A stretch of DNA of 64,000 nucleotides from Eulemur rufifrons. Lineage: Eukaryota; Chordata; Mammalia; Primates; Lemuridae. The stretch is from positions 239,682,843-239,746,842 of the forward strand of contig NC_090989.1 of NCBI RefSeq assembly GCF_041146395.1. Direction: 5' to 3'. Shown here one piece after another: positions 37,251 to 47,854 of this stretch (position 1 is the stretch's first letter; every line of letters begins with the position of its first letter). The translations under genes and the position numbers were made by a program. The notes beneath the pieces are model-generated. The model saw only the letters and a list, made by a program, of their open reading frames with translations, had not been told where the DNA came from and did no database searches.

Positions 37251-37305
37251 GACTCCTGTCACTTCCTTTGGGACTGCTGTCACTTCCCTGGGGACTGCTG
37301 GTTCC
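37251..37305 (+). repeat. 21-bp tandem repeat, about 2.6 copies
   Basis: Units start at 37251 (gactcctgtcacttcctttgg without its last base in this quote: gactcctgtcacttcctttg), 37272 (gactgctgtcacttccctgg) and 37293 (gactgctggttcc, partial). Confidence 0.85.
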
Positions 37306-38821
37306 AGATTTACAGAGACCGGAGGTCACTTCCTCCAGCCTTTGCTATCCCGAACATTTCCATTTCTCCCATGAATGAACACCACCACCCCCACTCTCAC
37401 CAGAGGAATTCAGCCCTTTTGGTCCACACCCAGCCCTGTCTCTCAAACAAGCACGATTTTAGGGAGGCACAAGGCAAAGAGTAACAAAGGGAATGAAAGA
37501 AGCTCACAACCACTTCTCGGGGACATGAGGACCTGCTCCCAGGCCTCTCTTCATCCCTGGTTCTCTCCCTACCCCTTCCCCCCCCAAACCCACTTTGTGG
37601 CTCTCCTTTTCTCTCTGCCAGTCCCAGAGCTTGCTGCACACAGCTCTCCTCAAAGGAAGATGCCCTGCAAGGGAAAGAGAATGAATAGTTGCAGAAAATG
37701 GTTTGGAAGACCTCATTTTTCCTTGTGCTTTCAGGACAGAAATGACTGGGAGTGTTTTTCTTCAACTTACTTTCCAGAGGCTTTCTCCTGAACACTGTGG
37801 GGTTTTTTCTTTTTCTTCTTTTTTTTTTTAATGGAAGAACTAAGCTCAGGGTCCAAAGTCCAAGCTGGCACGGGCAGGCGTCATGATGCTCTTGCTCTCC
37901 CTAGTGGTGCTACAATGAAAACTCAGCCTTGCTGCCCCTCACCTGTATCTTTTCTCCAGGTAGATTCAGAGATGAGGCCTACCCGCCCCGGCTTCATGCA
38001 CTTGAGCATCAGGTATCCTGTCATTTGAGCCAAGTTAGTGTAAGCCTCTCCCTGATGTGACAAGTCTGCATCCGCTCTCAGTAGCCCGGCCTCTCTTTCT
38101 CCAGCCAGTTTTAAGGACAAGTAACAGGTACACAGGTAGCTCCTTGAAGACTCTGTATCTTCAACACTAGGCTGGCCATTAAGGGCAAACTGCCCTTGCC
38201 CCAAGGGCAAAATTCAGCCCCAGCTCAGGAAAAGCACTGGACTGAAGATCTGGCTCTTTGGCCATTCTTGGCTTTGACCCCATTTACCAGGATTGGACAT
38301 TCTAAATGTGCCTGGATACATGCCAGAAAGTTCTACATGTGAATTTTGTGAGCTGGGTCGGCAGGTTGGGGGGCATAAGGGATGGGGCTTTCGGCTCCCT
38401 GGAGACCTGTGAATCAGACTTTCAGTCTCCCAGCACACTCACAGCCTGGTCTGTGGAGCCGTCTGGAAGACCATCTGGGAAGGCTTGTCCTAAACTTCCA
38501 GGGCCAGCTTGCCAGCATGTCAGCCACAAGGAAACTTCCCAGGGCATTCATGCTGTCCGCAGAGCACAGAGCCTGACGCCCAGAGACAGCACCCGTCCCA
38601 AGTCAGCACACAGTCGCCCCAGCTCCCTCTCTCAGACAGTGAACTTGGACAGAATACTTTCCTTTTATCCTTTTTCTGTGGTACCACTGATACCACTGTT
38701 TCTTGTTCTCTCGTTCTGGGAAGACACATAGACTTCCAAAAAAATATAAGCATGTTTTCTACATAAAGTATCAACTCTAGAAAGGATCTAGCAGCTTTTA
38801 CTTGTTAGTTTCATACATATA

Positions 38822-39210
38822 TCCTAATGCCTTGTAGCTTTTAACTTTTTATTGAAATATATCTATATAGAAAAGTGTACATCTCATAAAGGACCAGGAG
38901 AACACTCCTCCCCTCAATCAGCCCCAGGTCAAGAAACAGCATTACCATAGGCCAAGCCCCTTGTCCCCTTTCCCAGTCACAGCCCCTCCCCATTTATCCC
39001 ACCGTCTCGGGGGAACCATCACCCTGACTACTGACAACATAGATGAATGTTACCAGTTTTTTGGTTTTAACTTACAGAAATAAGATCATACGGCATGCAC
39101 TCTTGTGTCTGGCTTTTCTTACTCAACATATTTGTTTTATGCAGCTGCAGATCCTTCATGGTCATCGATGGACACATTAGGTTTGTGTGTTTTTATATAA
39201 CATGTTTTCT
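38822..39210 (-). mobile_element. Ancient L1M 3' region, antisense
   Basis: The + strand shows 'tttttattgaaatatatcta', 'aagtgtacatctcataaagg', 'gaaccatcaccctgactact' and 'gtctggcttttcttactcaa', the reverse complement of an old L1 3' UTR. Highly diverged. Confidence 0.6.
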
Positions 39211-39484
39211 CCAAAGAATTTAGGTACTTTCCTTTCACCCTGGCCAGTACCCTTTACCAGCTGCCTCCCTCTTCCTGCCTCAGCAGTGTACCCTGCAAAA
39301 GGCAAAAGACCTGGAGACAACTGAGAGGTCCGAGGCAGTATTTAGTTTGGCTGAAGGATGGTGGAAGACGCCCAGGCAGATGCTTCCTGTAGAGCAACCC
39401 CGGGGAAGGCTGGTGGAGAGGCCGTAGGTGCCCCTGGGTTCGCCTGAATGTGTTCGACTGATGAGTTTATTTTTTTCTTCCTAG

Positions 39485-39664
39485 GTGTGCCTGAAGCTGA
39501 AGTCACTTGGTTCAGGAATAAAAGCAAACTGGGCTCCCCTCACCATCTGCACGAGGGCTCCTTGCTGCTCACAAACGTGTCGTCCTCGGATCAGGGCCTG
39601 TACTCCTGCCGGGCGGCCAACCTTCACGGGGAGCTGACCGAGAGCACCCGGCTGCTGATCCTCG
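39485..39664 (+). CDS. ADAMTSL3: ADAMTSL3 exon: second half of the Ig-like domain
   Basis: Internal exon of 180 bp, between an acceptor ending ttcctag and a gtaaac donor at 39665, phase 1 on both sides. It reads GVPEAEVTWFRNKSKLGSP and onward to SSSDQGLYSCRAANLHGEL. The core Ig features are present: VTWF supplies the buried tryptophan of strand C, and DQGLYSC supplies the D-x-G-x-Y-x-C motif and second cysteine that pairs with the one in the 31425 exon. Two possible N-glycosylation sites are visible (NKS and NVS). Its local GC content is clearly higher than the surrounding intron, as expected for constrained coding sequence. Together with the previous exon it makes one complete Ig C2-type domain. 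Confidence 0.95.
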
Positions 39665-39810
39665 GTAAACACCTCTCAGCCTCTGGCAGGCCCTGCTGAG
39701 GCTGCCTGGCTAACCCACCCTCCACCTCCTTTTGCCCTAACGCAGTAAAGGATGTGAAAAGTAAAATCAGTCTCCCTTCGCTTCTTCCCGGTTTAGGGCC
39801 TTTTGATAGG

Positions 39811-39915
39811 AAGAACAGAGACTTTGGGGCCAGGCAAACTTGAGCTTAAACCTTCAGTCAGTACCTCTTACTAACTGTGTGGCCTTGGGCAGGTGCTTCG
39901 CCTTGCTAAATTAGA
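39811..39915 (+). repeat. MIR SINE fragment, sense
   Basis: Reads 'agactttggggccaggcaaa', 'cttactaactgtgtggcctt' and 'gggcaggtgcttcgccttgc'. Confidence 0.7.
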
Positions 39916-40486
39916 TACTGGTCTCTACGTGGAGACCCTAGAAACGAGGATTGCCCACGCTGCCAGGAGGGAGCAGGAGATCAAACAGAGGTAACAGAGG
40001 TAAAGCAATTACCCTTAACTCCTTCTGTGTTAAGAACTTCTTTGAGAATCAGATTAAAAACTATGGATTTCCCCTTTTAGAAAAATCCATACATGTAAAA
40101 TTTTTCATATAATTCCAGGAAATTTATAGTCTAGTATCCACATATACCATTCAAACATAGGAACCCCTGATTAAAGAATCTAGCATGGTTCCTGGAATAA
40201 AATAGAAACTTAAAAATAACAATTTCTGGGACACCATCTGCCACCTGATGTTGCCCAGTGCTGGGCTCAGCCACGATGCATGCTATAACCCTTTGTGCCC
40301 CTGGACTAGGGACACCGTGCTCTTCTTCCCCACTGAGTCTGGAGGTTGGTGGGATGGAGTATAAAAAGAAAAAGAAAAAGCTTTTTTTCTTCTTACTCAA
40401 AAAAGAAAAAAAGCAATTATTAGGGCATTTATGCTAGCTTTCTCACCAAGAGAAAGCTGTCATTCTGAGAAAAAAAGGAAAAACAA

Positions 40487-40603
40487 GAGAAATAGTAATT
40501 ACATGCCACACACACATGTATACACACACGCCATGGACTTCCCCAGGGAAAAATAATTAAAGTTTATACTTCTATTTTCACACCCGGAGTTGAAGATATA
40601 CCA
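40487..40603 (+). repeat. 117-bp direct duplication, copy 1
   Basis: From 'gagaaatagtaattacatgc' to 'ttgaagatatacca'. Matches 42136-42252 over 117 bp without gaps, with six differences, all transitions. Similarity ends sharply at both borders, and neither poly-A nor flanking direct repeats are present. Confidence 0.95.
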
Positions 40604-41056
40604 ACATGTAGGTTCTCTAGCCCCTGCCCACTCGGATTTCACAGGCCCAGATGGGTTTTCATCTCACTGGTGGCTGCATAAACCTCCACCCATCTTAGGA
40701 AGCCACAGAAAACTTGGCTCAGAGAAAGATGTCATTTGTTTTGCGTTGGGTTTCATCCAGCTGAGCTGCTAGTCTGGAGCCCGGAGCTCAGGGACTGTTG
40801 CCCCACACTGAGCTATGGTGCTTTTCCTCCCTAATCACCCTTCCTTGTTGCCTCTGCTAACAGAGATGAAAGTCTAAGAGGTGTGGCCGATACTGTGGCT
40901 GGACCAACGAAGTGCCTATGTTCTGTGGTCCTGTTCTCACTGCATTCCAGCTCTCACACGGTGTGACCTCAAATGTGGTGTTTGAAGAACGTGAAGTCGT
41001 CTTTATTTTAATCAAATTCAATGGGGAAAAAAAATCACTGTTAAGACTGACGTTTA

Positions 41057-41397
41057 GGCCGGGCGAGGTGGCTCACGCCTGTAATCCTAGCACTCTGGGA
41101 GGCCGAGGCGGGTGGATCGCTCGAGGTCAGGAGTTCGAGACCAGCCTGAGCAAGAGCGAGACCCTGTCCCTACTAAAAATAGAAAGAAATTATCTGTCCA
41201 ACTAAAATATACATATAGAAAAAATTAGCCAGGCATGGTGGCACATGCCTGTAGTCCCAGCTACTCGGGAGGCTGAGGCAGGAGGATTGCTTGAACCCAG
41301 GAGTTTGAGGTTGCTGTGAGCTAAGCTGACGCCACGGCACTCACTCTAGCCTGGGCAACAGAGTGAGACTCTGTCTAAAAAAAAAAAAAAAAAAAAA
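41057..41397 (+). mobile_element. Alu SINE, sense, lemur-type
   Basis: Complete dimer: starts 'ggccgggcgaggtggctcac', has the lemur-type linker ('gaaagaaattatctgtccaa'), the right arm with 'aagctgacgccacggcactc', and a 21-nt poly-A ending at 41397. The flanking 8-bp repeat gacgttta (41049-41056 and 41398-41405) is its target-site duplication. Internal RNA polymerase III A and B box regions are recognisable (ggtggctcacg, gttcgagacc). Confidence 0.96.
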
Positions 41398-42135
41398 GAC
41401 GTTTAGAGCTTTTCTTGATCAGAAGTCTTGGTTTAATAATGGAAGTTTGTTAGTTTTTAATAGGTGCTTTATGAATGTAGAAGTAATGTCTCATTTTTTT
41501 AATCAGCAAGCATGTGGCTTAATTTTTAAAGGGACCATTTCATGTATAAAGCTGAGATGTCATGTCAAGTTCTATGACTTGACCTGTGCCATGAGGACTT
41601 GAAGTGTCAGGAGACTTTCATTCATTCATGTAGTTATTGGATGATGTTCATTAAATGTTGCCACTTAATGTTGCTGGCATAAAGTCCCATGTCAGTTGCA
41701 CACTGGTAGAGTTTTGGGAGAAAAATAAGAGGTGACCTCTACAGCTGGAGAATTTACGGTTTCCATGGGATGACGAAATGGACATGCACCAAAGAAGAAA
41801 AATACTGCAGAAGTTGTGAGGACATTAGGAGGAACCAACGTTTGGCCCAAGGAGGGCTGATTGTTGTGAAGATGGGATGTAGCCTTCCCCTTTTGGTTTC
41901 AGTAGATAAGAAACGGCCTCTGGAGTTTCAAGAGGAGATAACTAAGGAAGAGAGGAGGAAGAAAGACTAGTTTTGAGTAAACTGCCACCATCAATTCCTA
42001 AAATTATGGTATTCCAGGGTAGAAAGAGATCTTGGAAAGGAACCTCATTGTTTAGATGGGAAAACTAAGGCTCAGAGGGATTAAGTGACTTGTCCAAATT
42101 GGTGAATGACAAAATGAATGCAGATTCCTGAATGA

Positions 42136-42252
42136 GAGAAATAATAATTACATGCCACACACACATGCATACACATACGCCGTGGGCTTCCCCAGGGAAA
42201 AATAATTAAAGTTTATACTTCTATTTTCACACCCAGAGTTGAAGATATACCA
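42136..42252 (+). repeat. 117-bp direct duplication, copy 2
   Basis: From 'gagaaataataattacatgc' to 'ttgaagatatacca'. Same orientation as copy 1 and 1649 bp downstream of it. The Alu at 41057-41397 lies between the copies. Confidence 0.95.
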
Positions 42253-43428
42253 GGCATCATGGTGTTTTTCCTTATTCCAAGTGAAGAGGGATTTTTTTCA
42301 AGTTATATTTTGTGTGTAGATAGATACGTGATCTCAAGTTCATCATTGTTTTCTCTATGCAGTGGTCTTTGGCAGTCAAAGGCAGAAAGCCTGAACTAGC
42401 CTCAGGCACCATGATGACTTATTTACTTGCCATCCCTAACAGGGCCTAATAAGGTGCCAAGCACATAGTAGGGCTCTCACCGAAGGCTGTTGAAAGGACC
42501 ATCAATTACAAGAGCAATACTACTGCTATTTCTTCCACTCCAACAAGTGCTGTGGAGAAAAGGCTGGGAGCCGGCCTTGGAAGTGACTTGCAGTGAACCA
42601 GGAGATACAGGAAGAGGGTTAAAGGGATTCTGTTTCTTTTCCAGGGTAATCCTGGGTCATCCCACCACGAAGTTCAGTAGGTGCTTGCCTCTTTATTTGT
42701 CCAGTGGAAATGATAAGCCACTGTATTTCCTATTTTTGTCACTTTTAGCACTGGTTAACTATGACCTCTGATGACTTCAGCCCTAACTCCTGTAAGATTT
42801 TGAATAACAAAGCATCCCATAGTAACTTTCTCTTACTGTCCCGCTTTGTATGGGTCCTATTTGGGCATAAAAATCCATACCACAGAGCAAATTATCAACC
42901 TCCTAACTGGATCTCTTTCTTCATATAAAAAAAAAAAAAAAATCCTTTTAAGTAGGAAGTTCCTGTGCTGTGTCTCTGTCTGTGGGGACAGTAACAGAGT
43001 GCCTCACTCTGAAGGATGTTATAAGCGTTCAATGAAAATGGACTGAAAACTATTTAGCACAGAACTTGGCATACAGTAAATGCTAAAGTTGGCTTTTTAA
43101 AAAATGTCCTTACAATATTGTCCCTATAAATTTACAGGGACCCAATGGTTCTGTGGTATAAATTGAGGAACTCCTGAAATTAATTATACCTGGTTCTTAT
43201 TACTGAACTTATTGTCAGGTATCAAGTTTGAAATTCATTAAGTTTGAAATTCAGACTCACCTTGATAGGTGCTCCTTCTCTATAGGAAAAATGATGTGAA
43301 AAGGCAACAACAGTGATGCCTGTCTTACACACGCATACACACATGCATGCACATACCCTGCCCTCCCTCTTTCCCTAACACGGCCTGTGTGCTTCAACCT
43401 GCCTGATTCACCATCTGCCTTCTCACAG

Positions 43429-43563
43429 ATCCGCCCCACGTCCCCAAGCAGTTGGAAGACATCAGGGCCTTGCTCTCAGCCACTGGACCGAACCTTCCTT
43501 CAGTGCTGACGTCTCCTCTGGGAACACAGCTGGTCCTGGATCCTGGGAATTCCGCTCTCCTTG
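43429..43563 (+). CDS. ADAMTSL3: ADAMTSL3 exon: inter-domain linker before the third Ig-like domain
   Basis: Internal exon of 135 bp between a pyrimidine-rich acceptor (tctgccttctcacag) and a strong gtgagt donor at 43564, phase 1 on both sides. It reads DPPHVPKQLEDIRALLSATG then PNLPSVLTSPLGTQLVLDPG and ends NSALL plus a split glycine. There is no cysteine and no DxGxYxC motif, so it is a linker plus the first strand of the next Ig domain, whose first cysteine should follow almost at once in the next exon. That exon is not found in the remaining 20 kb. The sequence matches my memory of the human ADAMTSL3 linker closely. Confidence 0.93.
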
Positions 43564-44224
43564 GTGAGTCCAACCCTCTGAAACATTAGGCAGAAATCCA
43601 GGGCTGGACAGGATTTATGGATGGGTGACTGCTTGCTGGTGGGAGGGAGGCAGCAGCAGGGGGTGGCCAACAGGAAATCACTAAATTGCCTACAGAATCC
43701 AGACTCACCAGTGGAAACTTGGCTGACTTTCCATGTGAGGTGAGCGCAGTTCTTAGTCTGGACTCGATAGCTTGTCTAGATTGCAATCTATGGCCCCTTT
43801 CTGAATCCTCTTGGGCTGATGCCACGGTCCAGATCCTCTCAATCAGACTGACTCATGAAACTTTGAGAAAGACACAGCAGTAAAGAACAGCCCCTGAATC
43901 TCCTTTCCTCTTGCTAACCATTCCCTGGTACTCTCCCATGACCTCCTCCCACCTAAACTAGAGCCATAATGAAGTTCCAAGGAGAGAGTTGCAATATCAG
44001 CACCTTCCAGAAGCTAGACAATTCCATTTAGGCCAGCCTTTCTGTAGGTAGAGCCTAAAACCAACCCAGAAAGACTCCTCAAGGTAAATGTTTAAATAAT
44101 TTCACCAGCTACAACCTCCCTGGCATCTATGACTGGGAACCTTCACCAACATATTACCCACATGTCTACTGCCCTCTGGTAGAGGGAGTTGTACAGGGCA
44201 TCCAAGTCCTGGAGCCCTCACACC

Positions 44225-44336
44225 AGAACAAAACAGGTCCATGCATGTGCAGGGGCAAGGAGTATATGAGAAATCTCTATAGCTTCCTCTTAATTGTGCT
44301 GTGAACCTAGGACTAAAACTCCTCTTTAAAAAAAAA
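44225..44336 (+). mobile_element. L1M 3' UTR end, sense
   Basis: Shows 'ggagtatatgagaaatctct', 'cttaattgtgctgtgaacct' and 'aggactaaaactcctcttta' before an A-rich end, typical of old L1 3' termini. Confidence 0.65.
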
Positions 44337-45839
44337 ACAAGACCTACAAAGTGGGGGAAATCATCATGCTAACTCTATGAGACCTGAATGTTGATAATGG
44401 TAGCTAGAATTATTCCCTTGGCTCATAGTTTAAGGTTTCTTTTCTCCCCACCAACTTGCAAGGACAGGAGGCGAATGGGGTCCCAGTCATGTTGGTGGTG
44501 ACTTTTCAACTTGGCCACAGGGCCTGGTGTCTATAGTATAGAGCACAGAAAGATTACCTTCCTTTTCATTACTGTCTGAAACTAGCCAAGAATCTTCATA
44601 GTTTATCAGCATATGGAAAAAGCTTATGATTTCTCTATTTTTGATCAGGGTATAAATATTAATAAGACACAGATAAAGTAACAAATAGCAGTATTCTATT
44701 CCCCATAAGTTATACAAGCTTAGCATTGAGATTTTGCATGTCATGTTGATCAGAATTCATACAAGTTTCACATTGCACGTTTTCTTTGGTTTAAAAATGG
44801 TAAACTTATTCCAAATTAAATGTATGCACCGTAAGGTTCTTTATTTTCAATTCATCACTATGAGAAATTCTCATTACTGTTAATCATAGCCCAGTCAGTT
44901 GCAGGGTGAGTAACAATTATTTATTTTCAAGTTCAATAACTCTTTTGGGTCACTCAGGTGCCATTCAGCATGCTGAAAACGTTAACCTGCTCGTATTTTT
45001 CCATGATAGCTTTACTTTCTTTCTCCCTTATTCTGGAATAATATTTTGTTTCATTTTAGCCATGGGCAATAAGAATTTACTGTGCTTTATGCTGCTGCAT
45101 TCCATTGCTAGTTTATGATGCTTTGTTACCTTAGACTGGTATTTAAATCTAACAGTTAAGAGACACCTTAATATCCCAGTCCACATCCAGACTGCTCCAT
45201 CTGAATGAGACAGTGAGTCAGTATTCATAAAGCTCCTGAATCTAACTGCCTGGGAAAAGTGGACTCTAGTGGTGAATGTCAGTGTCAAGCCAGCACTGTA
45301 GAACTAGCAGACATCTGCATGGAATTGTGGAGATGAATTAGAGCATGATGTCAAGTATCAGGACTCTGAGAAGTAGGTTATTTGAGACAGACCTGAGCCT
45401 CACTGTGATGCTTTGGAGCTGAGCATTGAAGGGTAGGTGGGATTCAAACAGACAGAAAGGAGGAGAAACAGGCACTCAAGGGGAAGAAGATGCCATGATC
45501 CCCGAGATGAAAACATGTGAGATGTGTATCAGGTGCCTGTTCAGAAACAGCTGTAAAGCACCACTGCCTTAAGACTATGTACAGGCAGCTAACCTGGAAT
45601 AGAAACTAGGCTATCAAAATTAAAAGTCTCAGGCAGAGCTTGTCCCACTTGGACTTGGCTCAGACCCTCACCCCAGCGATTCTCATGCCCACCCTCCATC
45701 CTGGGCTTCCCCAGCCAGGGACTCATCCTGGTCCATTAGTCCAGTTGCTCCCATTCTGACAGGCTCTCACCCCTGGCTCCTACAGGTGTCCCCTTCAGAC
45801 CACAGTGTGTGCTCTGGGTACAGGATATAAGCCAGAGAG

Positions 45840-46070
45840 GCCAGAGAGGAGGTTTTGTGTAGGGTTGCTAAGAAATTAGTATGTGGTGTCAAATTGTGGA
45901 GGGCCTTGAATATTAGATTCAGGAAGTAGATTTCCTTCCTACGTGGGGAATGGGAATAGACCTTTAGAAGGTTTTTAAGTAGGAGATTGACATAGTAAAA
46001 GCAACGTTTGATAAGAATTAATCTGACATTCAATAGGAGTAATCGGTAGTGGGAGAGATGTGATGAAGAA
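45840..46070 (+). repeat. Ancient unnamed mammalian repeat, 3' part
   Basis: Contains 'gtggagggccttgaatatta', 'agtaggagattgacatagta' and 'aagaattaatctgacattca', corresponding to the later blocks of the repeat at 25285. Confidence 0.45.
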
Positions 46071-47044
46071 CTTCTATTTTGAGGGTAACAGATATTCTAG
46101 ACCAAGATGGAAATATGTGGCAAAGATACTGTTAATCGCTCCTCCCACAGCCAAGGCATCCCTAACCAATCATGACACTCATTTTCACTCAGAGCCAGGC
46201 ACCGCCTTGGAATTCATCTTAACATTCCTAGCAAACCTGGTGGCAGTTGATATGCAGGGTGAAAGCCATTCGCCAACCCTGCTGTAGGCAGTAAATGGTG
46301 AGATTCCAATGTCTGTATTTCTTCCATGTGCAAGGTCAGCTGGCTGTCACAGATTCAGAGAACTTCATGGTTCTGGGGCGCATGTTTTCATGGAAGGAAG
46401 GGAAGAAGGGAGATTTGGAGTTTTTAAAGCCATGTATCAGAGCTAAATCTTCTTCATTAGGACTTGAGTGTTGAGCTTCCCAGTAGGGGAGTCTATTCCA
46501 GAAATGGCTATTTTAATTATCAGACACTGTGGCATTGATTTCACTTCAAGCCACTGCTACAACTCTTAAGAAGGAATGTTGAGTGAGCAACACATGCATA
46601 GACCCATCTGGGCCTTACTTTCCATAACTGTCAAATGAAAACTTAGAAATAGTGAGTCCCTTGTTGCTCTCACACTCCTGACTTCATGGCTTAGACATAG
46701 AAAATGCACAGTGGAGCCTCTGCCAGGCAGGGTGGACCCAGCCTAACCGGATCCATTGTCTTAGGCAAGACAAGTGCTAATTTTTTTTATCCTTGTTTAC
46801 AGCTATTCTTTTTGCAAGGAGGCCCAAACTGTGCCAACTGCTCTGCAGGCCAAGGCCGGTGCCGACGCCACCACTTTTGGTGGTCCAGACCCAAACACTA
46901 CGCCACAGGGCTCCATTTCTAGAGCAGCAGCAATTCAGGCCTCCCTGCGGCACCTAAACCTTTTTGCAGACTTCTGTTAAATATTGTTTTTGGCCACTAA
47001 GGCCCAAGACTAATGTTTCTCACAGTATCATTTATAGGGCATTA

Positions 47045-47840
47045 GCACTGATACTTTTTGAAAAATAACTTTTATTGGAGTTTTATTATAAGAGCAATAC
47101 ATCTTCATTGTATAACAATTAAATATAGGGAAACAGAAGAAACTGAAAATTACCTGTAATCACCTAGCCCAGAGATAATCGGTGCAAATACCTTTTTCTT
47201 AGACATTAATATATGTATTTTTTATATATATGTATATATATATCTTTTGTCTAAAATTAAATATATGCTATATACTGCTTGTGACTATTTTCACTTAATA
47301 GTGAAAGATATAATAAACATCTTTCCATGTCTCTAAATAATTTACAATTTCATTTTTAATGGCATTGGTAGAAGGTACTATATCTTATTCAACCAATTCT
47401 GTAATGTTGATCTTTTAGGTTCTTTGCAATATTTTGCTATTATTTAAAAAATAGATATGATGAATATTTTTATGTCTAAATCCTTATTGCATTCCTGTTT
47501 ACTTAGGATCAATTCCCAGAAGGGGAATTGTGTCAAAAGCTTTGTATATCTTAGGTTTTTGCTATGTATTGTCAAATTGCCCTCCAACAAAGTTTTGCCT
47601 ATTTTACTTGCCCACTAGCATTGTATGAGAGTTCTCATTTCCCCAAAATGTTACCAACACTAGATATGGCCAAGAGTTTTCACATTTACCATTTTAATTG
47701 GTGAATACACAATACTATAAAATATGATATGAAAAATGGTATGAAAATATTTTCATTTTTATTTCTTTGAATATGTGATTTTAAATAATTTGGGTTTTTA
47801 ACATGTTTATCAGTCATTTGCTTATTCAGGTCCTCTGATC
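47045..47840 (-). mobile_element. Ancient L1-type LINE, antisense
   Basis: The + strand reads 'tgactattttcacttaatag', 'ataaacatctttccatgtct', 'aggatcaattcccagaaggg', 'tattgtcaaattgccctcca' and 'agcattgtatgagagttctc', the reverse complement of a very old L1-like 3' region. It is separate in type from the L1M that follows. Confidence 0.6.
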
Positions 47841-47854
47841 ATTTTTGATAGATA

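Larger units (their letters stand above)
31554..39484 (+). other. ADAMTSL3: ADAMTSL3 intron, 7.9 kb
   Basis: A GT-AG phase 1 intron. Recognisable content: ancient unnamed repeat (about 31575-32000), L1 3' end in sense (32195-32411), apparently unique DNA (32412-34200), ancient unnamed repeat (34215-35200) overlapping an antisense L1M-like stretch (34384-34760), a repeat of unassigned family (35210-35640) related to the one near 22.5 kb, sense MIR (36641-36796), a 21-bp tandem repeat (37251-37305), a T-rich tract (37802-37830) and an antisense L1M 3' region (38822-39210). The remaining sequence, including 35650-36640 and 37310-38820, shows nothing I can assign. The acceptor is a strong T-rich tract ending ttttttcttcctag. 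Confidence 0.78.
39665..43428 (+). other. ADAMTSL3: ADAMTSL3 intron, 3.8 kb
   Basis: A GT-AG phase 1 intron. It contains a sense MIR (about 39811-39915), an A/T-rich hairpin-like stretch (40363-40394), the first and second copies of a 117-bp direct duplication (40487-40603 and 42136-42252), a complete Alu (41057-41397) lying between the two copies, and a fragment resembling an ancient 'aactaaggctcagaggg' type repeat (about 42020-42130). A short CA-rich tract lies near 43325-43360. The remaining stretches (40610-41050, 41410-42010, 42260-43320) look unique. The acceptor is gccttctcacag at 43417-43428. Confidence 0.78.

Noticed and set aside
41363..41602. Open frame beginning with a poly-lysine run
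   Set aside because: It starts in the Alu poly-A tail and continues into intron.
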